Below, in pieces: positions 1 to 10,744 of a stretch of 64,000 bases of DNA. The stretch covers positions 402,037 to 466,036 of the forward strand of contig NZ_SNUG01000003.1 of the NCBI RefSeq assembly GCF_012027325.1, given 5' to 3'. Origin of the DNA: Thermococcus sp. M39. GTDB taxonomy: Archaea > Methanobacteriota_B > Thermococci > Thermococcales > Thermococcaceae. Below the pieces are notes generated by a model. The model did not search any database and was not told where the DNA came from. It saw nothing but the letters and a program-made list of their open reading frames with translations. The translations under genes were made by a program, and so were the position numbers. The first letter of the stretch is position 1. Each line of letters opens with the position of its first letter.

Positions 1-78
1 ACAAAATTGGATGAATTATCCAAATTGTGTAATATGATGAAGCTCAAAAATGAAAAGATTCATGTCATGGTGACATAG
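1..78 (+). CDS. 3' end of an unidentified gene (5' truncated by window)
   Basis: The frame starting at base 1 is open for 25 codons and ends in TAG at 76-78. The visible tail is Lys-rich and ends in IHVMVT. It could be the true end of a gene that begins outside the window, or chance open frame inside decayed DNA. No family is recognised. Confidence 0.25.
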   Translation, partial: TKLDELSKLCNMMKLKNEKIHVMVT

Positions 79-401
79 GTTGTCTTCCATTTAACAATCG
101 TTTCAATGGTGCTGAAGCTTTTGCCTTACCAGATGGCAGCAGCTTTCATTTCTCTCTTCTCTCGCAGTCAGCATTCCTCAAGCCGCCAATATAAGTCCAT
201 ATCCTCTCTTGATAACTATTGCAATGACTCCCTCAGTTGGTTTTGGACGTCAATCTCAACGCCCCAAACACAATAGTTTTTGGGCCGAGAGAATATACCT
301 TCATGGACTACATAAAAACTGGAGCTGTCATTAAGATTGTGTTCTTTGCAGTACTTTTCATTTTGATTCCAATGTTTTACTCTTTTGATCTTTCATTTTG
401 A
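79..401 (+). pseudogene. Decayed C-terminal part of a SLC13/DASS-type anion permease
   Basis: Reading three frames in turn gives a coherent membrane-protein tail. Bases 79-160 encode hydrophobic VVFHLTIVSMVL and MAAAFISLFS. After an indel near 160 the text continues as SIPQAANISPYPLLITIAM. After another near 248-260 it continues as APNTIVFGPREYTFMDYIK and a last hydrophobic helix, ending at TGA 399-401. The (A/P)PNTIVFG segment followed by a final helix is typical of the C-terminus of SLC13/DASS and related Na+-coupled anion permeases. With at least two frame breaks, no start and a stop (76-78) just before it, this is a dead fragment. Confidence 0.6.
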
Positions 402-410
402 CCTAAGTAA

Positions 411-449
411 AATTTAAATTTAAAATGAAAGAAAGCAAAACGGAGGTGG
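411..449 (+). promoter_or_regulatory. TATA box and ribosome site of acdA
   Basis: An AATTTAAATTTAAAA box spans about 411-425, 29-43 bases before the ATG. The Shine-Dalgarno GGAGGTGG at 442-449 lies four bases upstream of ATG 454, so the leader is short. Confidence 0.6.
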
Positions 450-453
450 AAAA

Positions 454-1845
454 ATGAACTTGGACTTTTTATTTTATCCAAGGAGCGTTGCTGTTATAGG
501 AGCATCGCACGTTCCGGGCAAAATAGGAAATGCGATAATGAGATCAATAACAAGACAATTCAATGGAAAAATCTATGCTGTCAACGTTAAAGGTGGGGAA
601 ATCGAGATCAATAGGAAAAAGTTCAAGATCTACAAGAGCATTCTTGAAGTTCCGGATGATGTTGATGTAGCAGTAATAGCTGTCCCAGCAAAGTTCGTTC
701 CGGATGTCATAGATGAGTGTGGACAAAAGGGTGTTAAAGCTGCTGTTGTAATTTCTGCCGGTTTTAAAGAAGCTGGAAGAGCTGATTTAGAGGAAGAGCT
801 AGTAAAAAGGGCGAGAAAGTGGGGTATCCGTGTAGTGGGTCCAAACTGTCTCGGTGTTACAAACCTTGAAAATGGCTTTGACTGTAACTTCAATCCACCG
901 GAAAGACAGGCGAGACCAAAGTTCGGTGGTATTGCCTTTATGAGCCAGAGTGGAGCTTTTGGTGCTGCTATTTTGGATTGGGCTGCAAGACATGAGATTG
1001 GGATGAGCAAGTTCATCAGCTTGGGGAACATGGCTGATTTAGACGAGAGCGACTTTATGGGATATTTAAAGGACGATCCCAAGACAAAAGTCATAACTGC
1101 CTATCTTGAAGGTGTTAAAGACGGTAAGAAATTCTTCAACATCGCAAAGGAAACAACGAAAGTTAAGCCCGTAATAGTTTTGAAGGCTGGGAGAACTGAG
1201 GCCGGAGCAAAAGCAGCTGCTTCTCATACTGGCTCACTGGCAGGTTCTTATGCGATCTATGAGGCGGCATTTGAACAGACTGGTGTTTTGGGTGCAAAAA
1301 GCATGAGACAGCTCTTCAACTATGCAAAAGCCTTAGCCATGCAGAAGCCAGCAAGAGGGGACAGAGTTGCCATAGTAACAAACGGCGGCGGTGCCGGAGT
1401 TATGATGAGTGATGGTCTGCTTGAGAGAGGCCTTAAGCTCGCTCAGCTCAGCGATGAAACTAACGAGAAGTTTGCAAAAGCCATAGAGGAAGGAAAGCTG
1501 CCTCACCACATGAGCTACAAGAATCCAATTGATGTCATTGGAGATGCTCCGTCAAAGAGGTATGAGCTAGCTATGCGTTATGCTTTGGAAGACCCAAATG
1601 TTGATGTTCTTGTCGTCATTGCATTGTTCCAGAGTCCAGCATTGGATGAGGGTATTGTTGATGTTATGGAGAAGGTTCAGGAGTATGGAAAGCCAATAGT
1701 CTTTGTTGCTCCTGGTGGAGAATATCCAGAAAAAATGGCGCGCAGAATTGAGGAGAAGGGAGTTCCAGTGTTTGAGACTGTCGAGGATGGAGTGGATGCA
1801 GTTTATGCTCTGGTTAAATATGGAAAGTATTTGAGTGAGGTTTGA
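454..1845 (+). CDS. acdA: Acetate-CoA ligase (ADP-forming), alpha subunit
   Basis: This is the alpha subunit of the archaeal ADP-forming acyl-CoA synthetase, which converts acetyl-CoA, ADP and Pi to acetate, CoA and ATP at the end of sugar and peptide fermentation. The 463 residues match the usual alpha-subunit length. An N-terminal CoA-binding Rossmann domain opens with FLFYPRSVAVIGAS. A succinyl-CoA-synthetase-like domain carries the phosphorylatable histidine, His258 in AAASHTGSLAGS, and a NGGGAGV glycine loop follows near residue 310. The ATP-grasp beta subunit is not adjacent, which is normal in Thermococcales where the two genes are unlinked. Which isoenzyme this is (acetate- or aryl-acid-preferring) cannot be read from the sequence. 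Confidence 0.92.
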   Translation: MNLDFLFYPRSVAVIGASHVPGKIGNAIMRSITRQFNGKIYAVNVKGGEIEINRKKFKIYKSILEVPDDVDVAVIAVPAKFVPDVIDECGQKGVKAAVVISAGFKEAGRADLEEELVKRARKWGIRVVGPNCLGVTNLENGFDCNFNPPERQARPKFGGIAFMSQSGAFGAAILDWAARHEIGMSKFISLGNMADLDESDFMGYLKDDPKTKVITAYLEGVKDGKKFFNIAKETTKVKPVIVLKAGRTEAGAKAAASHTGSLAGSYAIYEAAFEQTGVLGAKSMRQLFNYAKALAMQKPARGDRVAIVTNGGGAGVMMSDGLLERGLKLAQLSDETNEKFAKAIEEGKLPHHMSYKNPIDVIGDAPSKRYELAMRYALEDPNVDVLVVIALFQSPALDEGIVDVMEKVQEYGKPIVFVAPGGEYPEKMARRIEEKGVPVFETVEDGVDAVYALVKYGKYLSEV

Positions 1846-1866
1846 AGTTCTCTTTCTTTTTGACAG

Positions 1867-1878
1867 AAAACTTTAAAT
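1867..1878 (+). promoter_or_regulatory. Probable TATA box of trpS
   Basis: AAAACTTTAAAT has the usual Thermococcales BRE/TATA composition. Transcription would start near 1900 and leave a leader of about 95 bases before the ATG at 1997, longer than most genes here. Confidence 0.4.
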
Positions 1879-1996
1879 CCTCCTCTTACATTTTTTAATC
1901 CATGTTCGGTGGTTGCTTTTGGCTTAGCTGATGTTGAAATCAAGCCTCTTTTACTTGGGTTAGGTTATTTTGTCAAAGCTTTTGGGGGTGCTTTTG

Positions 1997-3151
1997 ATGG
2001 CTGAATTCAAGGTTACACCATGGGATGTCGAAGGAATGGTGGATTACGACAAGCTGATAAAGGAATTCGGAACACAGCCGCTGACAGATGAACTGCTTGA
2101 GAAAACAGCCGTGCTAACAAAGAGTGAACTTCCAATTTACTTCAGGAGGAGATTCTTCTTCTCTCACAGAGACTACGACTTAGTCCTTAAAGACTACGAA
2201 GAGGGGAAGGGCTTTTTCCTTTACACTGGAAGAGGTCCGAGCGGACCTATGCATATCGGACATATCATTCCTTTCTTCGCAACGAAATGGCTCCAAGAGA
2301 AGTTTGGAGTCAATTTGTATGTTCAAATCACAGATGATGAGAAGTTCCTATTTAAGCCAAATCTAAGCTTTGAAGACACCAAGAGATGGGCATATGAAAA
2401 CATTTTGGACATAATTGCAGTTGGCTTTGATCCAGATAAGACTTTCATATTCCAAGACAGCGAATTCACGAAGATTTACGAAATGGCAATCCCAATAGCA
2501 AAGAAAGTGACGTATTCAATGGCAAAAGCTGTTTTTGGCTTCACAGAGCAGAGCAAAATTGGAATGATTTTTTACCCAGCAATTCAAGCTGCTCCAACGT
2601 TCTTTGAAAAGAGGAGATGTCTAATTCCAGCTGCTATAGACCAAGACCCGTACTGGAGGATTCAGCGTGACTTTGCCGAGAGCTTGGGTTACTACAAAAC
2701 TGCCGCACTCCACAGCAAGTTCGTTCCTCCTTTGACGGGATTGGAGGGTAAAATGAGCGCATCAAAGCCCGAAACAGCTGTTTATTTAACAGATGACCCA
2801 GAAGAAGCTGGCAAAAAGATCTGGAAGTTTGCCTTAACCGGCGGTCAGCCAACGCTGAAAGAGCAGAGGGAAAAAGGTGGAAATCCGGAGAAGTGCGTTG
2901 TCTTCAAATGGCTCGAGATATTCTTTGAACCAGATGATAAGGCTTTGCTTGAGAGATACCACGCATGTAAGAGCGGTGCTCTGACATGTGGAGAATGCAA
3001 GCGCTACCTCATAAAGAAAGTTCAGGAGTTCCTTAAAGAGCACCAGAAGAGAAGGGAGAAAGCTAAAGATGAGATTGAGAAGTTTAAATACACTGGAAAA
3101 TTGGCTCAGGAGAAGTGGAACGAGGCAATCCCAGAGCCTCTGAGGAGGTGA
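1997..3151 (+). CDS. trpS: Tryptophan-tRNA ligase
   Basis: A class I aminoacyl-tRNA synthetase that charges tRNA-Trp in the cytoplasm. The archaeal/eukaryotic TrpRS opening TPWDVEGMVDYDKL is present. The HIGH signature appears as MHIGHIIP, the KMSKS loop as GKMSASKPE, and the adenylate-binding ring region as IDQDPYWRIQRD. The frame is open from 1970, but ATG 1997 is preceded at six bases by GGGGGTG (1984-1990), so it is the start (384 aa). The cysteines CGEC near the end belong to the normal C-terminal helical domain. It is transcribed alone between acdA and a membrane protein gene. Confidence 0.93.
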   Translation: MAEFKVTPWDVEGMVDYDKLIKEFGTQPLTDELLEKTAVLTKSELPIYFRRRFFFSHRDYDLVLKDYEEGKGFFLYTGRGPSGPMHIGHIIPFFATKWLQEKFGVNLYVQITDDEKFLFKPNLSFEDTKRWAYENILDIIAVGFDPDKTFIFQDSEFTKIYEMAIPIAKKVTYSMAKAVFGFTEQSKIGMIFYPAIQAAPTFFEKRRCLIPAAIDQDPYWRIQRDFAESLGYYKTAALHSKFVPPLTGLEGKMSASKPETAVYLTDDPEEAGKKIWKFALTGGQPTLKEQREKGGNPEKCVVFKWLEIFFEPDDKALLERYHACKSGALTCGECKRYLIKKVQEFLKEHQKRREKAKDEIEKFKYTGKLAQEKWNEAIPEPLRR

Positions 3152-3251
3152 TTTTTCTTTATGTTTTATATCTAATTATAACGTTGAGAATTCTAAGGGG
3201 AGCAAAAACTTTTTATTTTTGTGAACTTCTTTATTATCTTGGAGAGTAACG

Positions 3252-4601
3252 ATGAAGAAGCTTCTTTTTGTTCTCATACTTCTTGTTCTCCCCTTAGCTT
3301 CAGCTGATTATTACGTCATCTTAGATGAAGACTTGGCGTATTTAAAGCCCTATGCTCAAAACATTGCGAATTTTCACAATGGAACGCTCATTATTTCGGA
3401 CTTTTCAAATCTTGATTTTCTTCAGGCTGATGATTATGTCCTTTTTGTTGTAAATTACTCAAAATTTAATGCAAACTCTGTCTATTCTCTCTACAAAACG
3501 CTTGATTTTGATGGTGATGGAGTTTATAATCCAATTATTGGTTTTTACCCTGTGAAAAATGAAAAACAGTTTAAACTGTGGGTCGATGCTCTTGTGCACT
3601 CTACCTTTAACCACAAAGCTCTGATAGTGGAAGCGGGGGCAATGAGCTATGAAGAGTACTTGAGACTGTCCAAGAATGCCACCTTAATTTGGATTTCTGG
3701 ACATGGAGACCCCTATGGAGTTAATTTGCTCGGCTGGAACTTTGATTCAAACCACATGGGCAATCCGAAGGGGAAAATCTTCATCTTTGAATCCTGCAGT
3801 GTGGGACAGATATGGGAAGCTGAGAGTCCTTTGGTTCTGAATCTTTTAAATAATGGTTCTCTTGCTGTGGTTGCATCAATTGACATGGGTGGCGTCTCTT
3901 ATCTGCCAGCTAAATTCTGGTTTTCCAATTACTCCATTGGAAAGCTTGCCCAGATAAGCAACGCTTACTTTGTTAAGGTTGGGGTAAAACCTAAGGTCGT
4001 CCTTTTTGGAGATCCTGCATTAAAGGTTGAGAATAAAAGTTACATAATGAAGACACCTGCAGAGGGGTTCTATGCCTATTTATTCCCAAAGGTTAACGGC
4101 TGGCTCTATACTCCGGGAAAGCCAAGCCTGCTTTTGGCATTGAAAGTTTACGGCCAAATTTTCAATCCTATGGATCTCTGGAAAAGCATAGTGACTGAAA
4201 GCGGAATGATGACTCTTCTACTTGCAGTCCTCTTTGTTCTACTCTTAAAGCATCAGAGGGATATAACGAAGCGCAGGATTTGGATTTCTCTCGTTTCATC
4301 TCTCGCCTCATTTCTCCTTCTTGGTTTTCTGACCTACCATCCTCCAATCAGAATCTCAGTATTTATTCTCGTTATATGGTTCTCAGTTGCCTTGTTCATG
4401 CAGATAAGCAGAAAGCTGGCATTTCTAGTTTTGTTTTTCGTTCCATCTGCATTCATTTCCTTAGCTCTGTTGCTTGGGTTTTCAAGCTTCACTTACTGGA
4501 AGTTTGCAGTCTTTGCGATACTACTAAGTTCAGTGCTTGTTTTTCTGATGCTTCTGCTCTTCAGTGAGGCATTGAACAGAGTTATAAATGCCGAACCCTA
4601 A
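3252..4601 (+). CDS. Membrane-anchored clan CD (gingipain/caspase-fold) peptidase candidate
   Basis: The 449-residue protein has a signal peptide (about 1-18), an extracytoplasmic domain to about 300, and five hydrophobic helices from about 310 to the end. The outer domain has the two hallmarks of clan CD cysteine peptidases such as C25 gingipains: a hydrophobic strand ending in His-Gly (LIWISGHGDP, His151) and, 31 residues on, a second strand ending in a cysteine (IFIFESCSVG, Cys182). A calcium-loop-like DFDGDGVYNP lies near residue 90. The fold and peptidase role are inference. The gene has its own TATA (around 3208-3219) and GGAG site, and its stop overlaps the next frame. Confidence 0.6.
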   Translation: MKKLLFVLILLVLPLASADYYVILDEDLAYLKPYAQNIANFHNGTLIISDFSNLDFLQADDYVLFVVNYSKFNANSVYSLYKTLDFDGDGVYNPIIGFYPVKNEKQFKLWVDALVHSTFNHKALIVEAGAMSYEEYLRLSKNATLIWISGHGDPYGVNLLGWNFDSNHMGNPKGKIFIFESCSVGQIWEAESPLVLNLLNNGSLAVVASIDMGGVSYLPAKFWFSNYSIGKLAQISNAYFVKVGVKPKVVLFGDPALKVENKSYIMKTPAEGFYAYLFPKVNGWLYTPGKPSLLLALKVYGQIFNPMDLWKSIVTESGMMTLLLAVLFVLLLKHQRDITKRRIWISLVSSLASFLLLGFLTYHPPIRISVFILVIWFSVALFMQISRKLAFLVLFFVPSAFISLALLLGFSSFTYWKFAVFAILLSSVLVFLMLLLFSEALNRVINAEP

Positions 4602-4618
4602 TGTATCACGGTGGTTCC

Positions 4619-5296
4619 ATGATCCGCTTGCCCTTTAGAGATGGCTTTTATGAAGTTAATCCGAGCAAGATAATATGCCTCGGGAGGAATTATGCCGAAC
4701 ACGCAAAAGAGTTGGGTCATGAAGTTCCAAAAGAGCCTGTAATTTTCTTAAAACCTCCTTCCGCTTTGATAGGGCCGAATCAAACTATAATCTTGCCACG
4801 AAAGAGCAAAGAAGTTCACCACGAAGTTGAGCTTGCCGTTATTATAGGGAAGAGGGGGAAGAACATCCCGAGAGAAAGAGCTATGGATTATGTGCTAGGC
4901 TATACAATTCTGCTTGACATCACCGCTAGAGACTTGCAGTGGGAAGCTAAGAGAAAGGGTCTCCCTTGGACAGTTGCTAAAGGCTTTGACACCTTTGCTC
5001 CTATTGGACCAAGGATTGTTGATAAGCGCGAGCTTGATCCGAACGACCTTGAGATAGGGTTGAAGGTTAACGGAGAAGTCAGGCAGCTCTCGAGGACAAG
5101 CAAGATGATTTTTAGGATTCCGGAGATAATCGAGTACATCTCAAGCATAATGACGCTTGAAAAGGGTGACATAATTGCAACGGGAACTCCAGAAGGCGTT
5201 GGGCATCTAAGGCATGGCGACATTGTGGAGGCTTGGATTGAGGGGATCGGAGTTTTAAAGGAAAATGTGTTGGCGGAGAGATCAATACTATGCTGA
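4619..5296 (+). CDS. Fumarylacetoacetate hydrolase family protein
   Basis: A cytoplasmic FAH-fold enzyme of the kind that hydrolyses or isomerises beta-keto acids such as acylpyruvates or hydroxyhepta-dienedioate. It carries the metal-binding signatures HHEVELAVIIG, DITARDLQ, the KGFDTFAPIGP loop and the closing TGTPEGVGHL. The product of 225 aa has the size of short single-domain members. An upstream ATG at 4601 has no ribosome site, whereas ATG 4619 follows GGTGGT at five bases. It lies 17 bases after the peptidase gene and converges on the next gene with a 9-base overlap. The substrate is unknown. Confidence 0.85.
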   Translation: MIRLPFRDGFYEVNPSKIICLGRNYAEHAKELGHEVPKEPVIFLKPPSALIGPNQTIILPRKSKEVHHEVELAVIIGKRGKNIPRERAMDYVLGYTILLDITARDLQWEAKRKGLPWTVAKGFDTFAPIGPRIVDKRELDPNDLEIGLKVNGEVRQLSRTSKMIFRIPEIIEYISSIMTLEKGDIIATGTPEGVGHLRHGDIVEAWIEGIGVLKENVLAERSILC

Positions 5297-5680
5297 TTTC
5301 TTTTCTCTCAGCTTTACAGAAATCCACTGCATCTTATTTTCTTCATTTTTAACAACCAAAATGTAGTCTCCTTGTGGAATCTTGACATCGTTGAATTCAA
5401 TGCTCTTCACGTGCTCCCAAGCTTTGTAATACTCGAAGTGTTCTCCTCTTTTCATTTTCTCAAAGGCTTCTTTGGTTAAAATGTAAACGCTTATCTCCCC
5501 ATCAGCTTTTATGTACCCACTCAGTGTTGAGCTGCCAAGAAGGTGATACACCTTATATTCATTGAGGTTTGTTTTCCATTCGTAATTGAGGCTTCCGTAA
5601 TGGGATATGACAAAATACCCCAGTGCCCCCAAGAGAAGCACCCCTGCAAATGCTACCAAAACGATTCCTCCTTTCTTCAT
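5288..5680 (-). CDS. Small membrane-anchored protein of unknown function
   Basis: 130 residues with one N-terminal hydrophobic helix (about 6-26) and an outer domain rich in beta-strand pattern with IEFNDVKIPQGDYILVVKNEE, resembling small extracytoplasmic beta-sandwich domains. Start ATG follows CGGTGAT. The 3' end overlaps the FAH gene by nine bases on the opposite strand. I do not recognise the family. Confidence 0.7.
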   Translation of the reverse strand: MKKGGIVLVAFAGVLLLGALGYFVISHYGSLNYEWKTNLNEYKVYHLLGSSTLSGYIKADGEISVYILTKEAFEKMKRGEHFEYYKAWEHVKSIEFNDVKIPQGDYILVVKNEENKMQWISVKLREKKSA

Positions 5681-5720
5681 ACTATCACCGAAAAGAGTAA
5701 AGAAAATCGGCTTAAAAGTT

Positions 5721-7894
<2,174 letters not shown>

Positions 7895-8223
7895 CTCGCA
7901 CCACCGTTATCTCAAATATCACAGTCCCTCCATCTGTGTAAGGCGGCCCGGGATCAAGACACTGCACATAGGCTTTATCTCCTTTTCCCAGGCCAATCTC
8001 ACTCGGCTTGACTCCTTTTCTGAGTGCTACTATATAAGGGATTAGTGAAGCAAATGCATGAGTGCATATTGCATCTGTTTCTTCTAACTTCACTTGTGGC
8101 CCTTCAATAACTATTTTGTCTCCAACTTTAAACACTGGGCACTTTCCTTTAATTTTTATAGCTCTTATGACCAGTTCCTCCATATCCACCACCGAAATGT
8201 AAATAAGGCTTGAGGTTCAAAAA

Positions 8224-8240
8224 ATTAATTCAGAATTAAT
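8224..8240. promoter_or_regulatory. Palindrome in the divergent promoter between TIGR04076 and pilus-like operons
   Basis: ATTAATTC-A-GAATTAAT is an 8-bp perfect inverted repeat around one base. It sits in the 100-base gap between two divergent operons and is a candidate operator, but AT-rich palindromes can arise by chance. Confidence 0.35.
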
Positions 8241-8284
8241 AAATCATTTTAATTTTAACGATAACTCTCATGGTGGTGCTTAAA

Positions 8285-9706
8285 GTGTCAGAAGATATTG
8301 AAGCAAAAATTAGAAGGTTGAGAGAATTAGGAAAAGCAACTATTGAGCAAGAACAACCCGCTAAACCTGTTAAGCCTCCTGTAACAAGACCTCCTAGGAG
8401 AGTTTCTAAAATTGGAAGTCTGAGAGAAAGGGAAAGAAAAAGGAGAATAATGATTGGAGCCGCAATTGTAATTATAATTCTCTTGGCAATTTCAGTTGCT
8501 GTTTATACTTATTATCAAAACAGGGCTGTTAGAGAGCTTGAACAGGCAAAGCAGCAGAAAATTGCGGAGGTTAATAGATACTTCACAGGGGAACTTGCTA
8601 ATGATACTGCCAAATTTGAACTGATTAAAGAAATTCAAGCTGCTAGGAGCATAGAAGAACTTAACAAAATTGATGTGAAGAAAGTCTATGAAGAGCGTTT
8701 GGCTGAACTGCAGAGGAAAAAGGAAGAAGAAGCTAGGAAAAAGGCCATTGAGGAACTTAATAAAGCTAAGGCTCAACAAATATCAGTAATTGAACAGGCA
8801 TTTGAACCCTTGTTGGCCCAGCCTCTTCCGGAAGATTTGAAAAATGAAGCAATTCAGAAGCTAAATCAGCTCAAGCAAGAAGTTGAGAGTGCTCAAAGTA
8901 AAGACCAAGTACTTGCGGTTGATCCCGTTCCCTATCTATTGGACTTATGGAAAAAGTATTACTACTACTTAATTGATTCTATTCCGACTCAAAAGGTTAT
9001 TCTAAAGAGGGGAGAAGAAAAGAGGATATATACAAAAGTTGAGGCCAAATACGTTGTTAGTAAAATAACGAACCTCAATGAGATTCTCCAATATACCGTT
9101 GAAAAAGCGGAAATGGTTCAGATTGCCCTCGTGCTGACTAGAGACAGCATAAACGGTGCATTCCTATCACCTGGGGACAAGATCAAAATCTATGCTAGAA
9201 ACGGAACAAAAGGCAAATACATCAAAATTGCAGATGAGGGATATGTTGATTTAATACTCCTCCCAACAACTGCGGGTCAGATATCCTTGAGTGAATCCCA
9301 AAGCGAGGGAAGCACTGTTTCAACATCATCAACTACATCCTATTCAGAATCCCACTCAACAAGCTATACTCCGGGAGACACCACGATAACAACCGCTCAA
9401 GATGCAACTGATCAGTACTCCACAGCTCAGTCAAGTAGCGACAGCTCAAGTGCTTATTACAACTATAACGTCAACTTAGCTGAAGTCTTGAAAGCGATTG
9501 CAGCTGGAAAAATCCAGGCTCCAGATGATGTTAAAGAACAACTCTCTAAGTATGGGTGGAAGATCCTCGATCTTGAAAAAGACTCAGGGATGCTCGTTCT
9601 TGATCCAACGGCGAAGTTCCTTGTAATAATTGAAGTTCCGGCTGAATTCGTCACAGACATCTTAAATTACAAAGACATGATATACATTGCAAGGATCACG
9701 GGGTGA
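8285..9706 (+). CDS. DUF515 membrane protein of the pilus/secretion-like operon
   Basis: About 473 residues: a basic Pro-rich cytoplasmic N-terminus, one transmembrane helix (about 56-76), a coiled coil rich in Lys/Glu (about 85-170), a beta-rich domain, a Ser/Thr-rich low-complexity segment (about 340-395) and a C-terminal domain. It matches archaeal DUF515 proteins, which accompany type IV pilus-like ATPases. The annotated ATG at 8270 is probably part of the ribosome site: GGTGGTG at 8272-8278 lies six bases before GTG 8285. It is the first gene of a five-gene operon and may form the link between the platform and the outer structure (inference). Confidence 0.75.
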   Translation: MSEDIEAKIRRLRELGKATIEQEQPAKPVKPPVTRPPRRVSKIGSLRERERKRRIMIGAAIVIIILLAISVAVYTYYQNRAVRELEQAKQQKIAEVNRYFTGELANDTAKFELIKEIQAARSIEELNKIDVKKVYEERLAELQRKKEEEARKKAIEELNKAKAQQISVIEQAFEPLLAQPLPEDLKNEAIQKLNQLKQEVESAQSKDQVLAVDPVPYLLDLWKKYYYYLIDSIPTQKVILKRGEEKRIYTKVEAKYVVSKITNLNEILQYTVEKAEMVQIALVLTRDSINGAFLSPGDKIKIYARNGTKGKYIKIADEGYVDLILLPTTAGQISLSESQSEGSTVSTSSTTSYSESHSTSYTPGDTTITTAQDATDQYSTAQSSSDSSSAYYNYNVNLAEVLKAIAAGKIQAPDDVKEQLSKYGWKILDLEKDSGMLVLDPTAKFLVIIEVPAEFVTDILNYKDMIYIARITG

Positions 9707-9712
9707 GTGATA

Positions 9713-10744
9713 ATGAAAAAACATCTACTTTCCTTTTTACTTGTCTTTTTGTTATTTGAGACATTTTTGAATGCTTATGTGGTTAGTGAAGAGTACCCTC
9801 TTCCGGGTGGGGACTACAACAATATCGGTGTTAAAGCTGTCCTATATATTGACTTGAACATAACGTTAGTTAATACTGCTCCATTTCCAAAATTTGTGAT
9901 TGTTAATCCCTATTACAACTACATAATTTACAGAGAGAATGGTGAAGTTTTAAGTGAGATTGGGAACGTATCATACATAACGCCCAGCTTAAACACTCTC
10001 AACTACTTCCCAGGTTTCTGGATCAACCCATATGAGACATTAAAGGTCGAAATTAGAATGAAAAATGTAACTCTTATTCCCTTAAAGGACTATTCAATTA
10101 ATTTTCCGCATGGGCGTAGCGTTAGTTATGAAGGCGATAACATAACTTATGTGTTAAATAGAACAGAGGATACGTTCAACTTCTTTTACGGAACAGTCTA
10201 CCCTCAGCTTCTCATGACCCCCAAATATTACTTTAACATTCAAACGTCATTTTTTGGAAGAGACGGTAACGTTAAAGTGCTGAAATATGAAGGTGAGGTA
10301 ACTTTAGTTCTTGAGAATGTTCCAGACAAGCATGGACTGTTTAAGACTCTATTTGCTGTTGGCCTGCCTGCTGTCTTTGAAGATGCAGACATCTATGGAT
10401 TTACACCAAAATACACAATGAAATATAGTGAATATGTTTCTGAGTTCTTGCCAGGCTTCTTAAATGTGAAACAGGAAGCCAAAACACGGAATATCCCTGA
10501 AAGGAAGTTCAATTTATACTCTCTTTCAAGCAATCTTTTAAGTGGGAAGAAAATTAGAAATACGGAACCTCCAAAAACTAAATTAGATAGCTTTGATTAT
10601 CCAGTATGGATTGTGTGGCTTGGCAGTACACCTCTTGAAATAAAATACTATGTGTCTTGGAACAACTTGGAAAAGGTGAGTACAGTTGGAAGACAAAAAG
10701 AAGAAGCGTTCAGGTTTATCTTGGATAGAAGAAATCCTAAGTAA
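9713..10744 (+). CDS. Secreted protein of the pilus/secretion-like operon
   Basis: 343 residues with a cleavable signal peptide (about 1-21) and an otherwise soluble, beta-rich, aromatic-rich chain with several N-glycosylation sequons (NIT, NVT, NRT). No C-terminal anchor is visible. ATG 9713 follows GGTGAGTG and lies just after the stop of the DUF515 gene. Its last 59 bases overlap the start of the ATPase gene. The family is unknown to me. Its place in the operon suggests a surface component or a client of the machine. Confidence 0.7.
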   Translation: MKKHLLSFLLVFLLFETFLNAYVVSEEYPLPGGDYNNIGVKAVLYIDLNITLVNTAPFPKFVIVNPYYNYIIYRENGEVLSEIGNVSYITPSLNTLNYFPGFWINPYETLKVEIRMKNVTLIPLKDYSINFPHGRSVSYEGDNITYVLNRTEDTFNFFYGTVYPQLLMTPKYYFNIQTSFFGRDGNVKVLKYEGEVTLVLENVPDKHGLFKTLFAVGLPAVFEDADIYGFTPKYTMKYSEYVSEFLPGFLNVKQEAKTRNIPERKFNLYSLSSNLLSGKKIRNTEPPKTKLDSFDYPVWIVWLGSTPLEIKYYVSWNNLEKVSTVGRQKEEAFRFILDRRNPK

